Source of the DNA: Sepiola atlantica
Lineage: Eukaryota; Mollusca; Cephalopoda; Sepiida; Sepiolidae
Assembly: GCA_963556195.1 (NCBI GenBank)
Contig: OY744525.1
Coordinates: forward strand, 44,892,648-44,956,647
DNA length: 64,000 bases
Direction of reading: 5' to 3'
Position numbers and translations under genes: made by a program. Under the pieces are notes generated by a model. That model made no database searches. It was not told the DNA's origin and saw only the letters and a list, made by a program, of their open reading frames with translations. This document shows, one piece after another, positions 56,760 to 64,000 of this stretch (position 1 is the stretch's first letter; each line of letters starts with the position of its first letter).

Positions 56760-58320
56760 AGCGATCTATCTGTCTGTCTTTCTTTCTCTCTCACATGTGC
56801 ACAAGTGGACTGTCACTCTGATGTTTTATGTGATTTTTTAAATAAACATTTATTGCAAACTAACATCAGCGTCCGAGTGTTTTATCTACACACGATCAAG
56901 AACCTGGGTTCACAACGGGGACGCGGGTGTATAATTGTTTATACACCCATCGGATATATAAAAATGAAGGATCACAGCGGTTTCTTCAAATGAGCTGGAC
57001 TCGGCAAACGATCCTCTAAGAAATGCACTTTGAATTTTGAGAATACATCAATTATTGGCCAAGATATGACGTTTCATTCTTTTCTTTTCAAATACGTGTC
57101 AAATTTGTTCCGAACATCCGGTAAATTAATGTTTTTTTCATTTTTTTTTTTCATTTTTTTTATAACGTTTTATAAGCTTCTTTTTTGTCCGCTATCTTTA
57201 ACCATTGTGTTTCGTTTTTGTACTGGCTGCCATGTAATGTAACTATTTTGTCTCTTTTTTTATTTTTTAGATTTAATTGATCATTCAACGTATTCTTTAT
57301 ATTCTTCTCTAAAATACAATTTTCAGAAAAATGTATATTTAGGCAGCATTTCTTCATTCGGCGGTTTTTCGGTATTTCCCCACCACTTGTCTTGGCAATT
57401 TTTGAAGACCAATTTTTTTGCTTTTTTCTGTGTGCAATTACTGATCATGTAACTAGAGAATTCTGTTATTCTTTTTTAATTTTTTATCAAATATTTTAGA
57501 TTTTACAGTGGGGATCATAAATTTAACGTAAAATGATCACTAACTTCATGAGCATCACCAATTTGACCACATTTCTTTTTTCTGTGTAAACTTATCGAGT
57601 ATGTTGCTAATTCCGTTATTTAAAAAAAAAAAAACATTATTTTAAAGTGGGGCATCGCTATCCAATGCAAATTTAACGCAAAATGATCCACTATTTCCTG
57701 ACCATCATCACTTTCCGGACAGAATAGCTCACAAGTGATAATAACATTAGTTTTAATGTTATTATGTAGTAACCAATTTTCTTGAGGGGGGGGGGGGGTC
57801 GTAGACATATTTGGTGGGGGAGGAACTAATCTTGGCCAATTTCTTTTTTTGGGGACTTATGCAGAATGGTGCACAAGTGATTGTTTTTTTCACTTTTTTA
57901 CGTAGTTTTTAATTTTTGTATTTCCTTTTTCTTTTTAAAGGCTTTTAGTATTTTTTTCACATTTTTCTTTAAAAAGTAAAGGCATTGTCCGTAGAGGCTA
58001 TACAAGTCAGGTGGAGGCGTTTATGAACTACGTTCATTCGCCAGTTTCGTCAGGCTAAGATGCATGGAGTTTGTGTTGCCGGGTGTTTTTATATACACGT
58101 GATGTTTAGTCTAGCTAGTTGACCACTCAGATTCTTTGTTATTCCCTCCCACTGGTTAATGTTTCCAATAGCCAATAGTTAGGCTTCTCACAAACAAAGG
58201 TTCGGTAGATTTTACTTCCTACTCTATTGTTCTGTTTTGTATAGGCGTGGCCCATCCCTGTTTCTTTGTTGTGTCGAATTAATAGGTGACCTTATTTTAA
58301 CATCTGCATGCTGGTATTAA
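56760..58320. other. Gene-less AT-rich region
   Basis: No coding family, RNA gene or element boundary is seen. Poly-T-rich stretches (57130-57165) and a 13-base G run (57786-57798) are the only distinct features. 57985-58080 is locally GC-richer (GTGGAGGCGTTTATGAAC) without a recognisable motif. Confidence 0.4.
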
Positions 58321-58347
58321 TGTGGATACATGAAATAATAATAAAAT

Positions 58348-58351
<4 letters not shown>

Positions 58352-58379
<28 letters not shown>

Positions 58380-58474
58380 GGTTATTCTCTTTTGTTTATA
58401 ATAGACTATTCCAATATCTTTATTCTTTTATTTATTACATTTGACTGTTTGTTGATAAACAGAGAGAAACACAC

Positions 58475-58513
<39 letters not shown>
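58352..58513. repeat. (TA)n and (AG)n microsatellites
   Basis: (TA)n at 58352-58379, and AG/GA dinucleotides at about 58477-58513. Confidence 0.93.
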
Positions 58514-58514
<1 letters not shown>

Positions 58515-58559
58515 GGAAGCAAGAGTAATAGAAACAGTATAAATAAGAGTGGGGGGTCA

Positions 58560-58780
58560 AACAATATACAGTGAGAGAGGAAGTGAGTGATAGACAGACA
58601 GTAAGAGATGAATCACTTTGTGAGCAAATTAAATTAATTAGAACAATTAAAATAGATTTTTTCAAACATAATACAATTACTAAACTGAGAAATATTTTAA
58701 CATGTATTTTATTTGATTAAAATATATAGGAAAAAATTTTAAGGAAATAAACATTGATTAACTCACATTTAGTTCAATAA
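58560..58780 (-). repeat. Dispersed repeat (foldback-arm family), reverse copy
   Basis: On the minus strand it matches 49575-49800 and the arm of 41800-42520: GTTAATCAATG, CCTATATATTTTAATC, TTTTAATTGTTCTAATTAAT. It begins directly at (TA)n. Confidence 0.7.
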
Positions 58781-58781
58781 T

Positions 58782-58789
58782 ATATATAT

Positions 58790-58859
<70 letters not shown>
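58782..58859. repeat. (TA)n microsatellite
   Basis: TA alternation with two TG interruptions. Confidence 0.95.
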
Positions 58860-58863
<4 letters not shown>

Positions 58864-58939
58864 GATCCGAATATGTTCATTGATCACTCTAACTTCTTGT
58901 GTAAATTTAGCCGCCGATTCGCTATTTACAAAGTTAAAT

Positions 58940-59110
58940 TCCTCCCTAATTATTACCTAATTGTTTAGACTCTTGACTACGAATCAGTGGCGATTTGTGA
59001 TCAGGGTTCGCGCCCGCCGACCGTTGAGAATTAGCTTCCTGCACTGAAGATTGCGTTAGCATGAAACATCGATGTCTGTAGGTATTAAAATAATTAATAT
59101 TTAGTTATAA
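58940..59110 (+). mobile_element. tRNA-like SINE with PLE-type tail
   Basis: GATCAGGGTTCGCGCCCG near 58999-59016 contains a B-box-like GGTTCGCGCCC. Upstream AATTGTTTAGACTCTTGACT is a weak A box. Downstream, CACTGAAGATTGCGTTAGCA then TGAAACATCG is the tail type seen elsewhere and matches the reverse complement of 54596-54668. (TA)n follows at 59116. Confidence 0.5.
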
Positions 59111-59111
59111 A

Positions 59112-59115
<4 letters not shown>

Positions 59116-59191
<76 letters not shown>
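59116..59191. repeat. (TA)n then (TG)n microsatellite
   Basis: TA to about 59180, then about six TG units. Confidence 0.95.
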
Positions 59192-59194
<3 letters not shown>

Positions 59195-60000
59195 ACAGTA
59201 ATATCTTTTCCCTCCATAAATTAATATTCCTATATGGTTGACCACGTGGCTAAATTAACCAATGGTTGACCGCTCTATTCTCATGTGATCTAGAAAAAAA
59301 CAAAAGCAACTCCAACAAAAGTATTCGGTCACATTGATTTAATATTTTTTATTCTTTGGACGTTTTCTAAACCATTCAGAATTCCTTTGTAACATGTCTT
59401 CTTTTTTTTCTTTTCAAAATTCATCTAAGCATCTATAGAAGAGGTATGTCATGCTTAAGTTTGCAATATCATTTTCGTTTCTCTGTTGTGCCTACCTTTG
59501 AAATAGGACTTCTAAATGCATCCACATTGTTCAGTTGTCGGTCGAATTAGCACTTTCATCGCGAAATGTGCAGATGCAACGAACACTTCTTAAGAATTGA
59601 TTCGTTCTTGTTTCAATCTAAGTTCACTCTTGCAAAACCACCTTCAAATTATCAACGTGTGCGATTCCTTTTCAAAATGCGATCTTTCAGCCTTTTCTAT
59701 AGCTTTTCAATTGGATCCATTTTACTCATAAATATCGGAATAGTATTTGATGAAGTTTTTCTATTTTCATTTTTCATGCGTTTTATATTTGAAAACTCGT
59801 CATCTTGATAATTCATCGCTGAATTGCAGCCATATCTACGCCCTTTCATTCTGACGATTGTTATTCAAATTTTAGAATGCATAAATAATCAGTCAATCCT
59901 ACTAGATGTGTTTAACTCTTAAATCTTATCTAATATTGCGTATGTGGCAATGCCCCATTTGAATAATTCTACATTAAACTAAATATAGCCCACATTACCC
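59192..60000. other. Gene-less spacer
   Basis: An 80-codon open frame at 59566-59808 is Ser/Phe/Leu-rich and not recognised. No RNA or repeat is supported. Confidence 0.35.
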
Positions 60001-60004
60001 TTAT

Positions 60005-60832
60005 CAAATAACATTACCTTTATCAAATGGATGGTTAGATTTAATACCACTAAGACAAAGCTCCTTTCCTTTACCAATTATAAGAAACCTTTCCAATCGC
60101 CGATTGCCATGGCTGATAGCACTCTACACAAGAGTCCAACATTCAAACTCCTCGGCCTAACATTCACAGATAACATGAATTGGAGCAGATACATAGAAGA
60201 TACTGCCAAGGCTGCTGCAAAGAAAGTGGCCTTCCTCTACCAGACCAGAAAACTTTGCATACCTGCCAGTATCCTATATCTCTTGAAAGCGACAATTCGC
60301 CCATGCATGGAGTATTGTTGCTACATATAGGCAGGTGTACCGCACTAGTCTCTACCTCTTAGACAGGGTCCCAAACAGAGTCTTTAACCTATTAGGTCTC
60401 ACACTGTCTACCAAGCTCAAGCCCCTGTCCCATCGCTACAATGTTGCATCCCTGTGCTTGTTTTACAAGTAATTCGACGGAAAGTGCTCCAACAAGCTTA
60501 CGACACTAGTGTCCCCTAAACATCTGACCAACTCGACAAGCAGCAAAATCCAACCCTTTCACTGTGTAAGGTCCCAGATACCGGAAAGCTTTCTACTCTA
60601 GTAGCTTTTTTCCTGGAACTGCTAGCTTTTGGAATTCCCTCTCTGCTCTCTGTTTCCCTGACTGTACCAACATGCAGAAATTCAAATATAATGTGAACAC
60701 TTCACAACTCCCCACTTAGGATGCTCCCACAAATCTGGCCCCTAATTCACAGTAGCCCTTACGTCTCAGTGGCAATATGCCTTGTTTGTAATTTATTAAA
60801 GTAAAATAATGAAACATAAAAAAAAAAAAAAA
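60005..60832 (+). pseudogene. CR1/Jockey-like LINE reverse transcriptase 3' end with poly-A tail
   Basis: The 99-codon frame at 60031-60330 encodes FNTTKTK, LLGLTFTDNMNWSRYIEDTA and TIRPCMEYC, the RT palm/thumb end. After a frame change come LDRVPNRVFNLLGLTLSTKL, LSHRYNVASLCLFYK and the NSLP / NMQKFK region near 60640-60690. The untranslated end near 60710-60800 matches those at 40.4 kb, 46.0 kb and 46.2 kb. A 15-base A run (60818-60832) ends it. It is truncated 5' and frameshifted. Confidence 0.8.
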
Positions 60833-61678
<846 letters not shown>

Positions 61679-61789
61679 AGAGTAAGTTGAGACAAATAAA
61701 TTTATAACATTATTTATTTCAGTTCCAAGAATTTAATATCAACAATGATTAGGTGTACGATCGTTTCTAAGACGATTAGGATCTTTTTA

Positions 61790-62905
61790 TTTTTTTATGT
61801 TTTACTTATTAATTCTAATTTGTGTTTTCTTCAGTGTCTTTTACAAAAGATCACAAAAAGAATTATATATACATATATATATAATTCAAAAGTTATAATA
61901 AAAAAAATATAATTATAATTTTAAGGACGTCATAGAAATTCCTAATACAATAGTGACTGCTTAATATTGTAAACAGAGCATTAATAAATAATATATAAGA
62001 GCCAAAAAAATATTATTAAAACAGAAACATACTAATTCGTTTATTTTCTTAGTATGTTCAGCTAAAAGTCAATTTTTCCTTAAATCCGGACTTTTCAAAA
62101 GGAATACTTTTCTCATCAGAGAGAGAAACATCCTGTGATATAATAAGAAGATGCTTCAAATATTATTTGAACATTTTTAATTCATTAAAGAAAAATGAAA
62201 TTCATTAAAAGTTTTTTCAAACCATAAAAACTTGTAAGAAAAAGAAATCTCTTTTAAACGTTTCAAATATTATTCTTTTTATATCGCAAGATGTTTCTCC
62301 CTTTGATGAGAAAAGTATTCTTTTTGAAAAGTCCGGATTTAAGGAAAAATTGACTTTTAGCTGAACATAATGAGAAAATAAACGAATTAGTGCGTTCATT
62401 TTAAAAATATATCTTGGCTCTTCTATATTCTTTATTAATGCTCTATTTACAATATTGAGCAACCACTATCATATAAGGAATTTCTATGACACTCTTAGAA
62501 TTATAATTATAATTTTTTTATTATAACTTTTGAATTATATTACGGAACTTTTCTTTCACTGCATTTTTTTAAATAATATTTTTCATATATTTTTCAAATA
62601 TTTGAACTTTGGTTTTTTTGAAAGCCAACTTATCTATCTGCATTTCTCCTCTGATGATAAGATCTCGATCTTTGAAAAGCCTTGGTTTAATGAAAGAATA
62701 ATAAACACTCGTTTATTACTGAATACACCTTGCATTGAACAATTGAAATTTGAAATAAATTTGGACAATCGTCGCATATTTATCACTTTTCTTTCTTCTA
62801 TCTCTCTCTCTATATATATGTATATATATATATAATTCTTTTTGTGATCTTTTGTAAAAGGCACTGAAGAAGACACAAATTAGAATTAATAAGTAAAAAA
62901 AAAAG
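61790..62905. repeat. Nested inverted repeat about 1.1 kb long
   Basis: Outer arms (about 61790-61890 and 62826-62905) share TTAATTCTAATTTGTGT and TTTTACAAAAGATCACAAAA with complements. Inner arms (about 61885-62190 and 62230-62540) share CAGCTAAAAGTCAATTTTTC, CTTAAATCCGGACTTTTC and AGAATTATAATT-type sequence. A further copy of the inner phrase GTCTGGATTTAAGGAAAAAT lies near 62925-62945. Outer arms contain CAGTG..TT and CACTGAAGAAG tail-like motifs. Confidence 0.8.
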
Positions 62906-63019
62906 AAAAGTATCATTTGTGAAAAGTCTGGATTTAAGGAAAAATTGAATTGACTCTTTGTTGCACATATTGAGAAAATTAACATACTAATTTGTTCATT
63001 TTTTAATAATAATTTGTTT

Positions 63020-63038
63020 ATGTGTGTGTGTGTGTGTG
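63020..63038. repeat. (TG)n microsatellite
   Basis: Nine TG units. Confidence 0.95.
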
Positions 63039-63049
63039 TCTCGGTTAGA

Positions 63050-64000
63050 AATCCTAATATCTTCAGAAGAACGGCAGTCACATCTGCTGTCTCTTCTCAA
63101 TAAGTACTGGCCACTACCACCCCTATTTCCATGCTACGAGCTGAACAATTTCCATAAAAATGACTGGAGTTGAAAATCCTAAACCGTCTGAAGATTAAAA
63201 CCGGCCATTTAAAGTCTGCTTTGAGTCGTCTCCCAACATATGAATGGCGAAATGCTGTTAAAACTATAGATCATGTCCTTATCTATCCCCCTGCCAAACT
63301 GCAGACCTCGCACTTTATAAGAACTCACCTATGGCTTGCTTAGACACGTGGAAAAACATAATTTGAAAATCTTTTGAAAGTACAAGAAGAAGATGACAGG
63401 AGACGTCATCACCATCATATGTGCGTGTGCGTGTTTCTGTCTGTATGCGTATACTCTCACGATAAGTTTAACTTAGCATTATAGAAAATAGAATTATAAT
63501 TGCAAATAGCGTTACAGATTGTCTGTCTCTATTGAAATTAGTTTGTATCACCCAGTAGAAATTTGAATTTTTATGTGAAATTTCTGAATAATGACGAGTA
63601 TCTTATGAAATAAAACTGACCTTTTTCTGTTTATTTCTTCGTTTTGTTGTCGATAATTTCGTTCATATTATTAGTTGTCCGCTGGAGAGTTAGAAGTTAC
63701 ATGATATAAATTAGATATCACGTGGCAGCAGAAATATTTCTATTGGCCACTATAAGTTTAACTGTGAAACCATAAATCAACTTGTCATAATTCTCACATT
63801 ACACTGTGTTAATTCCAACTCTGCATATTTTGAACAATACAATAGATTGTTTACTGACTATTTATTATATTCCAGACAAGATGTGTTCACTTTGGGTGAC
63901 ATGTTCTTTAGTACTAACTACAAAACAGTTTCATTCTGTCACTGTTATATACTCCCACGTGAACGTCGATGCAACCTAGCAGTTAGAATAGGTATTTACT
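63050..64000. other. Gene-less window end
   Basis: 63170-63200 (CCTAAACCGTCTGAAGATTA, then AAAACCGG) resembles a tail motif. I see no gene or RNA in the remaining sequence. Confidence 0.35.

Overview
The window reads as intergenic DNA from an animal genome. It is AT-rich, saturated with (TA)n microsatellites, and made almost entirely of decayed and nested transposable elements. The mix of a Penelope-like element (PLE), CR1/Jockey-like and RTE-like LINE tails, tRNA-headed and U2 snRNA-headed short elements, Helitron-like ends and very abundant (TA)n suggests a marine invertebrate, perhaps a mollusc such as a cephalopod. That placement is inference; no host gene here is diagnostic. I found no rRNA, no intact tRNA, no CRISPR array and no bacterial gene. 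One short open segment (55832-56026) could be a host coding exon, with low confidence.

Layout. 1-7020: (TA)n tracts, long inverted repeats, direct repeats and PLE-tail-like fragments. 7021-35150: the dominant structure. Three head-to-tail copies share a ~280-bp 3' tail ending in a short hairpin and CTAG (ends at 7356, 11350 and 35150). Copies 2 and 3 begin with the same ~370-bp head (TCTATTATATAAA at 7357 and 11351). This looks like a tandem of non-autonomous Helitron-like elements. Copy 2 (about 4.0 kb) carries a U2-like segment, CGTC-rich sequence, 160-183-bp repeats and a 35-bp minisatellite. Copy 3 (about 23.8 kb) carries about 12 copies of an 80-bp repeat, then about 21.7 kb (about 1,000 copies) of a 21-bp repeat, then the 35-bp repeat again, then the shared tail.

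35151-48660: LINE and SINE graveyard. Two insertions can be dated relative to their hosts by target-site duplications: a U2-headed element inside a LINE tail (40590-40937, 18-bp duplication) and an unknown short retroposon inside an RTE-like LINE (47209-47496, 11-bp duplication). A second copy of the latter sits in a foldback repeat (41949-42345, 12-bp duplication).

48660-64000: dispersed repeats, and a PLE with an intact 477-residue reverse transcriptase frame (50900-52333) whose N-terminal part is displaced by a frameshift in an A7 run. Further on are a dead mariner-like transposase (56218-56631), another LINE tail (about 60005-60832) and a ~1.1-kb nested inverted repeat (61790-62905).

The only protein here likely to have been functional recently is the PLE reverse transcriptase. 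The long hydrophobic reading frames across 12.8-34.6 kb are a by-product of a 21-bp (7-codon) period lacking stops, and I do not annotate them as genes.
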